DNA of 43,178 bases from a virus, in the IMG/VR virus record IMGVR_UViG_3300046777_001596, positions 1 to 43,178 of that record; one strand, given 5' to 3'. The notes under the pieces are model-generated. The model saw only the letters and a list, made by a program, of their open reading frames with translations. It searched no databases and had not been told where the DNA came from. How positions within the stretch are numbered: the first letter of the stretch is position 1; each line of letters opens with the position of its first letter. Below, piece after piece: positions 1-8,984 of the stretch. The position numbers were made by a program, and so were the translations under genes.

Positions 1-64
1 AGCCAAATATTAGTAAAGAAAGGAGTTATTTTCATTTAGATATTTCATAATAAAATTTAAAAAG

Positions 65-127
65 TTATGCAACCAGAACTTGTAAATCTAACATATATAT
101 TACCACCACTACAGCAAAATGTGCCAT
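65..127 (-). pseudogene. Tiny ORF, apparent remnant of a glycine-rich fibre C-terminus
   Basis: A good Shine-Dalgarno (AAAAGGAG) precedes an ATG at 127 that opens a 20-codon frame (MAHFAVVVV...). In another frame the same DNA reads GGNIYVRFTSSGCI. This resembles the closing motif of the glycine-rich paralogues upstream (GG..IH.FTSSGTYTA). I infer a frameshifted and shortened copy of a paralogue's 3' end that kept the ribosome-binding site of a former gene. A real 20-aa peptide cannot be excluded. Nothing else convincing is visible in 1-224 apart from the hairpin at 166-206. Confidence 0.4.
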
Positions 128-165
128 ATTAAGTTAACTCCTTTTATCCAGTAAAACAAAATGTT

Positions 166-206
166 ACAGTGGTTGTAAAAAGTATAGACAATATAACCAC
201 CACTGT
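166..206 (-). terminator. Possible terminator after the first fibre gene
   Basis: An 8-bp perfect stem (ACAGTGGT/ACCACTGT) with a 25-nt loop lies just downstream of the stop at 225. On the minus strand it is followed by the T-rich AACATTTTGTTTT. The long loop makes it weaker than a classic terminator. Confidence 0.4.
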
Positions 207-224
207 TAGTTATATGTCTAAATT

Positions 225-1082
225 TTAAGCAGTATAAGTTCCCGAACTATCAAATCTGTGAATAGTGTATCCTCCAACTGAGGTTATGTTACCTCCTGTT
301 CCTTTTTGGGTCCCTAGATATCTTATAATTACTACACCAGAACCTCCAGCTAAAAAGGTGTTAGCTTGCTCCATGCCACCACCCCCACCACCAGTATTAA
401 TAGTGCCAGGTGTTGCATTGACCAGAATAGATCCTCCTACTGATCTGCCACCAGGACCTCCACCTCCAGAACCACCATTACCTGGATAAGCACCACTATT
501 CCACAAAACACCACCACCACCACCACCAGAAAAATAAGTCAATGTTCCAGTAATATTAGATTGTTTACCAACACCACCGTGTCCATATCCATTACCTCCT
601 GCTGCAGTACCTGAAGCTCCAGCACCTCCGCCACCTCCACCGTAGTAACCAGCGCTATATGTTCCAGTGCCACCTGGGTTACCTTGACCTGGTGTTCCAG
701 ATCCTACCGTACCAGATCCTCCAGATTCCGTGACTCCTTGACCACCTCCACTGCCTCCAGATTTTCCAGTTTGATTGTATGAGCCACCGCCACCACCACC
801 AATAGCTATAAAACTAGCACTTAAGCAGCTATTAGATCCATTTACGCCATACCCAGAAGACTGACATAATCCACCAGCGCCAACTACTACAGAATAATTT
901 ATACCTCTAGTTAATATTGTATTACCTTCAAGAAACCCTCCAGCACCTCCACCACCCATTCCACCACCTCCACCTCCACCTCCAATGATTAGATAATCAA
1001 TACAGTATAGAGGATTTAATGGCGCTCTTACCATAGCAAAGTTTTTAGAAGAAGCTCCACTAAATGTAGAAAGGAAAGGCAT
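225..1082 (-). CDS. Glycine-rich tail fibre/adhesin paralogue 1
   Basis: This 285-aa protein is probably a distal tail-fibre or virion adhesin. A short N-terminus leads into YCIDYLIIGG and then a long glycine-rich, low-complexity body with runs of 7-8 Gly. It closes with the conserved block GVVIIRYLG, a short GTGG segment and IHRFDSSGTYTA. Three more genes (1570, 2831, 3991) share this plan. Unlike two of them, it lacks the LPVGT.DQRP..PANGM module near the N-terminus. Its ATG lies 2 bp after the stop of the 158-aa gene, so the two are probably cotranslated. The family resembles glycine-rich fibre tips of T4-like phages; receptor binding is inferred. Confidence 0.75.
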   Translation of the reverse strand: MPFLSTFSGASSKNFAMVRAPLNPLYCIDYLIIGGGGGGGGMGGGGAGGFLEGNTILTRGINYSVVVGAGGLCQSSGYGVNGSNSCLSASFIAIGGGGGGSYNQTGKSGGSGGGQGVTESGGSGTVGSGTPGQGNPGGTGTYSAGYYGGGGGGAGASGTAAGGNGYGHGGVGKQSNITGTLTYFSGGGGGGVLWNSGAYPGNGGSGGGGPGGRSVGGSILVNATPGTINTGGGGGGMEQANTFLAGGSGVVIIRYLGTQKGTGGNITSVGGYTIHRFDSSGTYTA

Positions 1083-1084
1083 AA

Positions 1085-1561
1085 TTATTTAAACTGTGTT
1101 TGACCGCCAAATATCGTATAAACATTGGAGTCTGTTTTTACGACTGTTAAAGAATATATATCAACAGAATTTGCATTACCAACTGTAGGAATGGTGTTAT
1201 TTTGCCACTTAACTACTCTAGGAACTCCATCGATCTGCACATTATTAACAAAATATGCAGTAGTACCCTGCGTTAACATAATTGTTTGAGAAGCAACATC
1301 ACCATTAGCCATCATTGTATTTAATGTGGTTGTTGAGTTTCCTCTTAAGTTAACTGTCACGTTTCCAGTGGTATTAGATGTAAAGTAATTTATACCACGA
1401 TCAAGCATATCAATATTTACATTACCAGTTGCAGCGGTTCCATTTAACGTTGCCTGTTCAATAATTCTATTAGTAAATGTTGGCTTATCAAACAAACCTC
1501 TTGTTATAGTTATAGAAGAGGCCGTATCTGGTGAAATTCCATTGACGTAAACTGTTCCCAT
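1085..1561 (-). CDS. Small fibre-associated structural protein
   Basis: A 158-aa protein without transmembrane segments, rich in Thr, Asn and Val, with a beta-strand-like pattern. Its C-terminal half (MLTQGTTAYFVNNVQIDG, VKWQNN, SVDIYSLTVVKT, YTIFGGQTQF) resembles a conserved block in fibre-like virion proteins of marine T4-like phages. It lies between two glycine-rich paralogues in one minus-strand series, with 2-bp spacing to the next gene. A role in the fibre or adhesin assembly is likely from context; no catalytic motif is visible. Confidence 0.65.
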   Translation of the reverse strand: MGTVYVNGISPDTASSITITRGLFDKPTFTNRIIEQATLNGTAATGNVNIDMLDRGINYFTSNTTGNVTVNLRGNSTTTLNTMMANGDVASQTIMLTQGTTAYFVNNVQIDGVPRVVKWQNNTIPTVGNANSVDIYSLTVVKTDSNVYTIFGGQTQFK

Positions 1562-1569
1562 TTTTATTC

Positions 1570-2637
1570 CTAAGCTGTATAAGTTCCAGAACTATTAAAG
1601 GTATGAATAGTAAACCCACCAGAAGAAGTAACTGTGCCACCAGATCCTCTTTGTGGACCAAGATATCTTAAAATTACAATTCCGGAACCGCCAGATTTGC
1701 CTTGACATGCGGCTGGAGTTGCTGAAAACCCTCCGCCTCCCCCACCTCCTGTATTAGTGCACCCAGCTGTACTACTCTGAGTGTAAGGAGCAGCAGCAAG
1801 TCCTGCACCATCCCCGCCCCCACCTTTTTGTGAGGTTGTCGCTGTACCGCCTCCAAGACCAGCTGAGAATGTAGTACCGCCATCGACACCTCCTCCTCCG
1901 CCCCCAGCATAGTAAGTCAACGTTCCAGATATACAACTACATTGTGCCAATCCTCCAGCACCAGCTGCTGAACCTGCAGCATTAGGTCCAGAACCACCGG
2001 CACCTCCACCTCCCCCAGAAAATGTATTTGTATTTAACTGACCTGCGCCTCCTGAATTACCTTGGGATGGACTAGTTGATGGTGTGTTACCAGCTCCTCC
2101 TGCCCCTCCACTTCCCGTACCTCCTCCACCAGAGCCTCCAGATAGTCCTGAATTATTTGGACTGAAACCTGCACCACCTCCACCTCCTGTGCTAGTAATA
2201 CTAGCAAATGAAGAATCAGAACCACTTGTACCTCTAGTACTATTACTGGCTAATCCAGCGCCTCCACCAGCTCCTACAGTTATTGAATAAGAAACGCTAG
2301 ATAATATATTAGATAAATTACCAGTTCTATATCCTCCTGCACCTCCACCAGCACCATAACCACCTCCTCCTCCGCCTCCAGCTACAACTAGATACTCAAC
2401 AGTATAAGGAGCTGGACCACTACATAAACAATACCACGTGTTTCCTATGTTATATTCTATGTAATTTTCTATAGTATTATATCTTAATGTACCATTACCA
2501 TAATTGGTGGGTCTTTGAGCAGTAGTACCTGAAGGTAATGTAATTCCTATACTTGAATTTAAACACAAATTACTACTTATAGTGACAGTATCTCCAGATC
2601 TTGCCATTAAATTGTTAACGCATAAAGTAGAACTCAT
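1570..2637 (-). CDS. Glycine-rich tail fibre/adhesin paralogue 2
   Basis: The start is taken as the ATG at 2637, which overlaps the upstream stop as ATGA; the in-frame TTG at 2649 is less likely. The 355-aa protein has an N-terminal region with LPSGTTAQRPTNYGNGTLRYNT, a divergent form of the attachment-like module in paralogues 3 and 4. YTVEYLVVAGG then leads into a long Gly-rich body, and it ends with SGIVILRYLG and IHTFNSSGTYTA. It is probably a virion adhesin. The shared ends and variable middle suggest that recombination exchanges the body between paralogues. Confidence 0.75.
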   Translation of the reverse strand: MSSTLCVNNLMARSGDTVTISSNLCLNSSIGITLPSGTTAQRPTNYGNGTLRYNTIENYIEYNIGNTWYCLCSGPAPYTVEYLVVAGGGGGGGYGAGGGAGGYRTGNLSNILSSVSYSITVGAGGGAGLASNSTRGTSGSDSSFASITSTGGGGGAGFSPNNSGLSGGSGGGGTGSGGAGGAGNTPSTSPSQGNSGGAGQLNTNTFSGGGGGAGGSGPNAAGSAAGAGGLAQCSCISGTLTYYAGGGGGGVDGGTTFSAGLGGGTATTSQKGGGGDGAGLAAAPYTQSSTAGCTNTGGGGGGGFSATPAACQGKSGGSGIVILRYLGPQRGSGGTVTSSGGFTIHTFNSSGTYTA

Positions 2638-2831
2638 ATGATAACCCAATTCCCTAGAACAGTAACATTGCCAGTGATAGATAATGGACCAGCACTATGT
2701 GCATTCTTGTTTGCAGCCACTGTGTAATCAAAATCTATAGTGTTAGCATTTTCGTAAAATGCAATATTAACCTTTTCAGCAGTCACTGAAGAGTTTGCAA
2801 GAACCTTGGATGATATTTTAGTGAGTGCCAT
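2634..2831 (-). CDS. Small fibre-cluster protein
   Basis: A 65-aa protein beginning MALTKISSKVLANSSVTAEKV. Its ATG overlaps the preceding stop by one base (TAATG), and its stop overlaps the next start as ATGA, so it is tightly coupled to the paralogues on both sides. The phrase SSVTAEKVN resembles the VELANGAVTTEKLN segment near the N-terminus of paralogue 3. It may therefore be a free-standing version of the N-terminal fibre segment. No enzymatic motif is seen. Confidence 0.6.
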   Translation of the reverse strand: MALTKISSKVLANSSVTAEKVNIAFYENANTIDFDYTVAANKNAHSAGPLSITGNVTVLGNWVII

Positions 2832-3988
2832 TATGAGCAATATGTGCTAGAAGTTGTGAAAGTATGAATAGTGAAACCACCTGAAGATGTCACATTTCCA
2901 CCTGTTCCTCTTTGTGATCCAAGATATCTTAATATAACAATTCCCGATCCTCCTGCTCCACCTGGACCAGCTGCAGATCCTGTCCAGCCACCGCCTCCAC
3001 CACCGCCTCCAGTATTTGGAGTTCCAGAAGTTGCTGTTGCATTGTTATTAGTTCCAGGACCACCTCCTCCTGCTCCACCTGGACCAGCAGATCCAGTACT
3101 ATGTGCTCCTCCACCTCCACCGCCAGCATAAGCAACATTAGATCCACTAATTGTTGAATAACTTCCTACACCACCCGTACCTCCAACTGATGAAGATCCA
3201 TTACCTCCAGTTGCGCCAGCTCCACCACCTCCACTTCCACCATGTGCTCCAGACTGAGGGCCACCTGCACCACCTGGATTACCTTGACTTGGTGAAGTTG
3301 CCGGAACGTTTCCATCTGCTCCTGGTGTAGAATGTCTTGAACCACCACCTGAACCACCAGCCATTCCTATTCCAGAACTATCACTACCTCCACCCCCACC
3401 ACCTGCACTTGTAATAGTTGAAAATACAGAAATAGATCCATTTGATCCATCGCTTCCAGTACTTGTTGAGCCAGAACCACCTGCTCCTACTGTAATTGGA
3501 TATGATCCTCCGACACCAATAGTTAAATTACCAGTTCTATAACCACCAGCGCCACCGCCACCAGCTCCAAGCGTACCACCACCTCCTCCTGCGGCTACTA
3601 CCAAATACTCTATAGAATATGGAGCTACAGAAGTGCTATTAAAACAATACCAACCTCCACTATAATAATATTCTAACCAATTATTAGAAGTATTGAGTCT
3701 GACCATACCGTTAGCTGGAGCAACTGGTCTCTGATCATATGTACCAACCGGTAACTGCAAATAACCATTAGCTAAGTTTAACTTTTCAGTTGTTACTGCT
3801 CCATTTGCTAATTCTACACTCTCTATGGTAAGATTAGCTATTAAGTTTCCAGTTATAGAACCAGCTGCAATACAACTAAAATTAGGACTAGAACGAACCC
3901 ATCCCTTACCATTGTAACGATAGAAGTTACCATCGTTTGTAGTAAACGTCTGATTAAGCGCAGGACTAGTAGGAAAGGATATTGGCAT
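2831..3988 (-). CDS. Glycine-rich tail fibre/adhesin paralogue 3
   Basis: At 385 aa this is the longest of the four paralogues. In order it shows MPISFPTSPALNQTFTTNDG, a segment also found in altered form at the start of the 525-aa gene; YRYNGKGWVRS; a TTEKLNLANG stretch; LPVGTYDQRP with PANGMVRLNTSNNWLEYY; PYSIEYLVVAAGG; the Gly-rich body; SGIVILRYLG; and a Ser/Thr-rich tail. The YNGKGW segment resembles the YNG..W motifs of phage fibres. It is likely a receptor-binding virion component. Confidence 0.75.
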   Translation of the reverse strand: MPISFPTSPALNQTFTTNDGNFYRYNGKGWVRSSPNFSCIAAGSITGNLIANLTIESVELANGAVTTEKLNLANGYLQLPVGTYDQRPVAPANGMVRLNTSNNWLEYYYSGGWYCFNSTSVAPYSIEYLVVAAGGGGGTLGAGGGGAGGYRTGNLTIGVGGSYPITVGAGGSGSTSTGSDGSNGSISVFSTITSAGGGGGGSDSSGIGMAGGSGGGSRHSTPGADGNVPATSPSQGNPGGAGGPQSGAHGGSGGGGAGATGGNGSSSVGGTGGVGSYSTISGSNVAYAGGGGGGAHSTGSAGPGGAGGGGPGTNNNATATSGTPNTGGGGGGGGWTGSAAGPGGAGGSGIVILRYLGSQRGTGGNVTSSGGFTIHTFTTSSTYCS

Positions 3989-3990
3989 AA

Positions 3991-4932
3991 TTATGCAGTA
4001 TAAGTTCCAGAACTTGTAAACGTATGAATAGTATATCCACCTATTGTTATAACATTACCACCACCTGATCCTCTTTGTGGTCCAGCATATCTTATAAATA
4101 CAATTCCGTCTGCACCATTTCCACCATTTTGTTGTGCCCCATTGTAAGCTCCACCACCACCGCCTGATCCTGTGCACGCTGTAGCTGGAGAACCTGCTGC
4201 AGATCCTCCAGGCCCTCCTCCACCATTTCCTCCTGCGCCTCCTGGAGTATTGTAACCACCACCTCCACCGCCACCTGCTCTAAAGACTAACGATCCTGTT
4301 ATACAAGATGCTTTACCATCACCACCTGCTCCACCATTAGATCCTCCTGCAGAGCCAGCTACACATGCCCCACCTCCACCGCCACCAGCAGGGCCTCCAG
4401 CTCCCCCCGCAGTTCCTTGTCCTGATGTACCAGCTGGTGTTGCTGGATTGGCGTAAGAAGATCCACCACCTGACCCTCCTGTACTTCCAGCTCCACTAAA
4501 TCTACTTCCTCCTCCACCTCCACCAATTGAAATGTAACTTGCTGATAGGCAGGAATTACTTCCACTTGGACCATTTGCTGAATCGTTTGTACTTCCAGCA
4601 CCTCCACCACCAACTGCAATTGTATAAGATGTTGAAGGGGTAACAGAAAGAGAGCCTTCTAGATATCCACCAGCACCTCCACCGCCACCATGACCTTTTC
4701 CTCCACCTCCACCACCAGCAATTATTAAATAATCAATAGAATACAAAGAAGTATTTGTGCTATTAACACAAAACCAATATCCTCCAGAATAATATTCTAA
4801 CCAATTATTAGAAGTATTAAGTCTTATCATTCCATTAGCTGGCGTGCCAGGTCTCTGATCAAAAGTACCAACAGGCAATATCAGCGCAGCATTGCCTAAT
4901 GAAATGTTATCTGATGTTATTCTTGTTGTCAT
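3991..4932 (-). CDS. Glycine-rich tail fibre/adhesin paralogue 4
   Basis: A 313-aa protein with an N-terminal LPVGTFDQRP module and RLNTSNNWLEYYSGG, nearly the same as in paralogue 3. YSIDYLIIAGG, the Gly-rich body, GIVFIRYAG and IHTFTSSGTYTA follow. Its start overlaps the stop of the 525-aa fibre gene as ATGA. The close match to paralogue 3 in the N-terminal module, against a different body, points to recent duplication or gene conversion. A fibre or adhesin role is inferred from composition and position. Confidence 0.75.
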   Translation of the reverse strand: MTTRITSDNISLGNAALILPVGTFDQRPGTPANGMIRLNTSNNWLEYYSGGYWFCVNSTNTSLYSIDYLIIAGGGGGGKGHGGGGGAGGYLEGSLSVTPSTSYTIAVGGGGAGSTNDSANGPSGSNSCLSASYISIGGGGGGSRFSGAGSTGGSGGGSSYANPATPAGTSGQGTAGGAGGPAGGGGGGACVAGSAGGSNGGAGGDGKASCITGSLVFRAGGGGGGGYNTPGGAGGNGGGGPGGSAAGSPATACTGSGGGGGAYNGAQQNGGNGADGIVFIRYAGPQRGSGGGNVITIGGYTIHTFTSSGTYTA

Positions 4933-6506
4933 GTTAACGGAAGTTCTCTAATTTGTATTACTACGTTTGCAGCTGGTGCAGTAGAAAAAATTACTGCATT
5001 GCTTGTCACATAGTAATCATCTTCTGGCATTTGACATATACCGTTTTCAAATACTAGGATTGAAGTATTTGTATGACCAAACGATTGCAAGCCATAAACC
5101 TTACCTACACCGTTTGCTGTATACTTGTTGTATTTATATTCTTTAGTGACAGGCAGGTAATTAATTGAATATGTGGTAACTTCAATATTATTGCTGCCAG
5201 TTGGAGGTGCCTCTGTAAATACAATCGAATTACCAGTAATGCTATAAGTTAGCTTACTTTGATAGACACCATCAACAAATACAGTTGTATAATAAAGATT
5301 TGCAGGAGTGGCTGATAAGTTATAAGTTAGAGTACTATCATTGCCAGAAAACTGATCAATCGATAATACTGGTTCAATATAGTTCGGAACATTAATTGCT
5401 ACCCAACTATTTGAATAGTAAATGTAAACATCACCATTATCAGTCTCTAACCATAATGCACCTTCTGTTGGAGATGTTGGAGCAGTGTTACTTGCTGTAA
5501 CTGATGCTGTTCCACCACCTCCCGTAACGCTTGATGTGATTCTACCATTCGAATCTATAATGATTCCAGTGCCCCCTGTGAGTGCACTGATTGCTCTTGT
5601 ATTGGTGAAGTAAAGATTCGTTAGTTCAGAAACATTGGCAGTGGTAAGATCAGCTACATTGGCTTTAGTTAGTAATCTTGTATTAACATATGCATTCGTT
5701 GAATAACCGAGTGTAATAACATTATCATAAACACGAGCATTAGTGTAATAAAGATTGGTAAGTTCACTAACATTAGCTGTCGTAAGATCGCTTGTGTTTG
5801 CCTTAGTAAGCAGTCTTGTGTTTACATAGGCATTAGGAGTATAGCCAAGAGTTGCAACATTTGCCGCTACCCTAGCGTTCGTATAATAAAGATTTGAACC
5901 CTCTACAAGATTCGAAGTTGTATGATTGGTTAGTAGCGAAACTGTACCACTTACGTTACCTGTGAGATGGTTTAATTGGAGATTAGCGTATCTAAACCAC
6001 GCATTTCCTGTATCTACAGTAAACGCTAGACTATGATATAGGTTATCATAAAGTTTCCATACCTTATCGTCAGAGTCTCTAAAAAATCCAGTATGCGCTC
6101 TCCTTTCACCATTATAGTAATCACCAGTAAATCCAATGTCTACAAGATCAGTTGTGTAATTATTAGACGCCAAATAAATCATTGGATCATCAATGATTAG
6201 ATTATTTGCGCTTATAAAAAGTGAATTACCAAGAGCGGTTAAATTGCCTTTAATAATTAAATTAGCTAGTGTAACATCAGCATTAGCTAAAGAAGATATA
6301 ACTCTCGAATTTGTGAAATATAAATTTCCTCTTTCGGGTATATTTGCAGTAGTAAGAGCAACAGTTCCAGTTTGACCATTAACACTAACAACATTTCCAC
6401 TTCCAGACCAAGCTACAATCCTCCAACTAATACCATTCCAAACCCATATCCTTCCCTGAAACGAGAATCTATCATTTAATGATGGATTTGATGGGAAATT
6501 GATCAT
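4929..6506 (-). CDS. Repeat-containing tail fibre/structural protein
   Basis: A 525-aa protein starting MINFPSNPSLNDRFSFQGR and WVWNGISW, like paralogue 3. It has internal repeats of about 40 residues built around SELTNLYYTNARV and the TLGY..NAYVNTRLLTKAN unit, at roughly residues 210-310. The middle carries DDPMIYLASNN and VDIGFTGDY, blocks common in fibre-like virion proteins of T4-like marine phages. The C-terminal third is beta-rich and lacks the Gly tail. It heads the fibre gene series, so it may be the shaft to which the glycine-rich proteins attach. Confidence 0.75.
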   Translation of the reverse strand: MINFPSNPSLNDRFSFQGRIWVWNGISWRIVAWSGSGNVVSVNGQTGTVALTTANIPERGNLYFTNSRVISSLANADVTLANLIIKGNLTALGNSLFISANNLIIDDPMIYLASNNYTTDLVDIGFTGDYYNGERRAHTGFFRDSDDKVWKLYDNLYHSLAFTVDTGNAWFRYANLQLNHLTGNVSGTVSLLTNHTTSNLVEGSNLYYTNARVAANVATLGYTPNAYVNTRLLTKANTSDLTTANVSELTNLYYTNARVYDNVITLGYSTNAYVNTRLLTKANVADLTTANVSELTNLYFTNTRAISALTGGTGIIIDSNGRITSSVTGGGGTASVTASNTAPTSPTEGALWLETDNGDVYIYYSNSWVAINVPNYIEPVLSIDQFSGNDSTLTYNLSATPANLYYTTVFVDGVYQSKLTYSITGNSIVFTEAPPTGSNNIEVTTYSINYLPVTKEYKYNKYTANGVGKVYGLQSFGHTNTSILVFENGICQMPEDDYYVTSNAVIFSTAPAANVVIQIRELPLT

Positions 6507-7810
6507 TAATAGATCTCACGCCACTGCAAGCCCACTCCCACATTTGTAGATTGAGATCCTAAATTTTTTGTTTCTACTAAAAAGATCTCTGAATCTGTTG
6601 AATCATAATTTTGAACAATATAATTTTTCTTTGCGCTAGATGGAATATTAGAACCAGGTGCACCCCCAGCCTTTTGACTGCCTTGTGTTGATGCTCCTAC
6701 AAATCCATTATCCATTTCTTCACCGTCAGTGAAAGATGTAATATCTGAATTAAATTGGATGCCAGAATTTGCATTAACATTGGTCCAGGCTAATGTATTT
6801 GCTGTGATGTAAGCATTGCTGGGCAACTTCACTAATCTCCATCTTATATTTTCACCATCACTAAACATACTAAGATTGCCCATCCTAACAATCATTCTAT
6901 TACTATAACCTTTGAAAGTGTTTGTTAATCTTATAGCTATGATTGGTTTAGTTGCTCCAGAAGTTACTGTAACTAAAGATGGAGTACTTGTTGCCCAATC
7001 TTGTCCAGATTCTACATAACCACCCTCTGACATAACTGTTGAACATATCTGATCGAAAAACCCTCCATTGGTTGTTCCTGTATTTCTTATTTCACACCTT
7101 ATAGGTAAATTAGGCGTGCTCATGTATACTTCAGCAAGTACATTACTATTTAAAAATTGGTGAGCATGAACAAGTTCACCATCATGAACAAACCCACATC
7201 TCACTCTTCCAACACCTAACCATTGGAAATCTATTGAAAGAAGCTGAGTTTTAGTTACATCAACATAAAATTGACTATTCCCTGTTCCATCACATCTATC
7301 AATATTCCATTCACTCTGAGGAACTCTTCGTTCAGTAGCTGCTCCAGTAACATAGTTCCTTATTACTAAATTTAAAGTTCCATCTCCAGTTTGTTCTAAA
7401 AATATTCCATTGTTATCATCAAAATAACCAGTCCTTTTAGTAACATTTGCCATAGGTTGATAAAAATTAAAGCTACTTAAAATAGATTGAGCTTTACCTG
7501 GCATATAATGATGATAAAACTTACTTTGATGAACTACAAAGGAATTTGAACTATTATTAGAATGTAATCTTGCGCATGCCTGATTGGCCTTAAACACTAC
7601 ATTACCACCATTGGGATAATATTCTATAAAATTAGGGTCAATCCCATATAAATGTTTGTAATCACCTAAAGTGAACGGAGTAGTAACCTGCATTCTTCCA
7701 AATGCATCTAGATTGGTATTTGTAGATGTTACTCTAATTGGATTGCCAACATCATTCTTGACTTCAACTTCATTGGTAACAGAGGTGTTAGCACTAAACA
7801 AATACGTCAT
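6506..7810 (-). CDS. Virion structural protein
   Basis: The ATG at 7810 overlaps the upstream stop (ATGA) and has a GGAG sequence upstream, so it is preferred over the in-frame ATG at 7822. The 434-aa product has no signal peptide or transmembrane segment. The features DAFGRMQVTTPFTLGDYKHLYG near the N-terminus, then NVTKRTGYFD, VDFQWLGVGRVR-like and LVHAHQF segments, resemble a large conserved structural protein of T4-like cyanophages and pelagiphages. The exact virion position is not known. It is followed directly by the fibre genes. Confidence 0.7.
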   Translation of the reverse strand: MTYLFSANTSVTNEVEVKNDVGNPIRVTSTNTNLDAFGRMQVTTPFTLGDYKHLYGIDPNFIEYYPNGGNVVFKANQACARLHSNNSSNSFVVHQSKFYHHYMPGKAQSILSSFNFYQPMANVTKRTGYFDDNNGIFLEQTGDGTLNLVIRNYVTGAATERRVPQSEWNIDRCDGTGNSQFYVDVTKTQLLSIDFQWLGVGRVRCGFVHDGELVHAHQFLNSNVLAEVYMSTPNLPIRCEIRNTGTTNGGFFDQICSTVMSEGGYVESGQDWATSTPSLVTVTSGATKPIIAIRLTNTFKGYSNRMIVRMGNLSMFSDGENIRWRLVKLPSNAYITANTLAWTNVNANSGIQFNSDITSFTDGEEMDNGFVGASTQGSQKAGGAPGSNIPSSAKKNYIVQNYDSTDSEIFLVETKNLGSQSTNVGVGLQWREIY

Positions 7811-8886
7811 ACGATTCTCCATCCATTTCTATACACCATTTGAACGCCACCGTTATTTTGAGCAAGTACAAATCCTCCCACGTCATTATCTACTGTACCA
7901 GATACAGTAATAGGATTAAGTGCACAATTTCCAGATTCGTCTTTAATAACTACTATTCTTCCTGGTGTATCAAATAGTGGAAGTGTAATTGTTACTGGGG
8001 CATTAACATTTACACCAATATATTCATCAGTATAAAGTACGGTGTATACGTTTGAAGTTACTTCTGTAGTTGCAATAGTCCTGCCACCAGCCCCATCTGC
8101 AGTATCTACCCACTGACCAACATTATTTTCTTCTAACCAAATGTATAAGTTACCTTCAAGCGTGTTATACCAAAGGTCACCATCTATTGGATCTACAGGA
8201 GCAGTATCTGAAGTAATAACACCATTAATTCTAGAAAAATCAAATTTGTTCTTAGTAGAGTTATATCTTAAATACTTGTTATTACCAATCGTATCTCTAT
8301 CTACATCATCAAGAAATCTTAATTTAGTTTCACCACCACCTGGTCCAGCTAAAGATACTTTAGATAGCCATTGCTCTAAGAACTTTACTTTCTTAGCTAG
8401 CTTGGCAACATCATTTGGATCAATCTCTTCGACTTCTGGCTGCTGGAAACTATCTTTACTCTCACCAATAAACTTTGCAGTAGCAAGAGCCATCGATTCA
8501 GGCTGAGGTTCTTCAATAACCTCTTCTTCTTTTTGTTCTTCCGCAACAGGTTCAATTACAGGTTCACTCTCATCCAACAAATGAGCGATGTCGTCTATAC
8601 TAGGTGGAAGAGGAAAATGAATTGGATCTGGAATAACGAGTTTAGGTAGTTCTTTAAACACAGTTACTATTGGATAGGCTGGCTCTGCACTAACGACCAA
8701 CTCAGTAGATGGTTTATCTTTTGATGCTTTAGCAAGATCAGTAAAGATATTAGAACGTACAGACTCTAATACCTCACGCTTAAGTGATGAAATTTTCTTT
8801 GCTTGCTTTAGAGTAGATTCGTCTACTTCTTGCCCTAGCGCTTTAGCTAGGTTCACAAGCATTTCTGTTTCTTTGATGCTTTTCAT
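7807..8886 (-). CDS. Virion structural protein with acidic linker and beta-rich C-terminus
   Basis: A 359-aa protein in three parts. Residues 1-60 are helical and charged. Residues 80-140 form a Pro/Glu-rich linker (EPVAEEQKEEEVIEEPQPES). The C-terminal half has LRFLDDVDRD, DGDLWYNT..GNLYIWLEE and ITLPLFDTPGRIVVIKDESG. The DLWYNT..GNLYIW motif is common in phage fibre and neck proteins, and the last block recurs in phage fibre C-termini. It is probably a structural connector. Its start overlaps a frame at 8883-8984 that has no ordinary start codon. Confidence 0.65.
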   Translation of the reverse strand: MKSIKETEMLVNLAKALGQEVDESTLKQAKKISSLKREVLESVRSNIFTDLAKASKDKPSTELVVSAEPAYPIVTVFKELPKLVIPDPIHFPLPPSIDDIAHLLDESEPVIEPVAEEQKEEEVIEEPQPESMALATAKFIGESKDSFQQPEVEEIDPNDVAKLAKKVKFLEQWLSKVSLAGPGGGETKLRFLDDVDRDTIGNNKYLRYNSTKNKFDFSRINGVITSDTAPVDPIDGDLWYNTLEGNLYIWLEENNVGQWVDTADGAGGRTIATTEVTSNVYTVLYTDEYIGVNVNAPVTITLPLFDTPGRIVVIKDESGNCALNPITVSGTVDNDVGGFVLAQNNGGVQMVYRNGWRIV

Positions 8887-8984
8887 CTAATTAAGTGTTG
8901 ATTTCCTGTTGCATTATCTCTAAAATTACCCCTGTCGTCGCTGCAAGGGATAACTCTAAGATCTCTTGAATCTTGGGTTATGTC
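8883..8984 (-). other. 33-codon open frame without a canonical start
   Basis: After an in-frame TAA at 8985-8987 a frame reads DITQDSRDLRVIPCSDDR and continues to a TGA that overlaps the ATG of the next gene as ATGA. The text looks coding-like, with mixed polar and hydrophobic residues, but no ATG, GTG or TTG is present. It could use an ATA/ATC start, be reached by a frameshift from the end of the 397-aa gene, or be chance sequence in a leader. Confidence 0.3.

Noticed and set aside
265-3131. Proline-rich plus-strand frames opposite the fibre genes
   Set aside because: These frames are the antisense of GGN codons, so runs of CCN give Pro. They have no SD or conserved start and are shadows of the glycine-rich genes.
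5131-5150. TATAAATA inside the 525-aa fibre gene
   Set aside because: The octamer matches the late consensus but lies in the middle of a coding sequence with no downstream start, so it is probably chance in AT-rich DNA.
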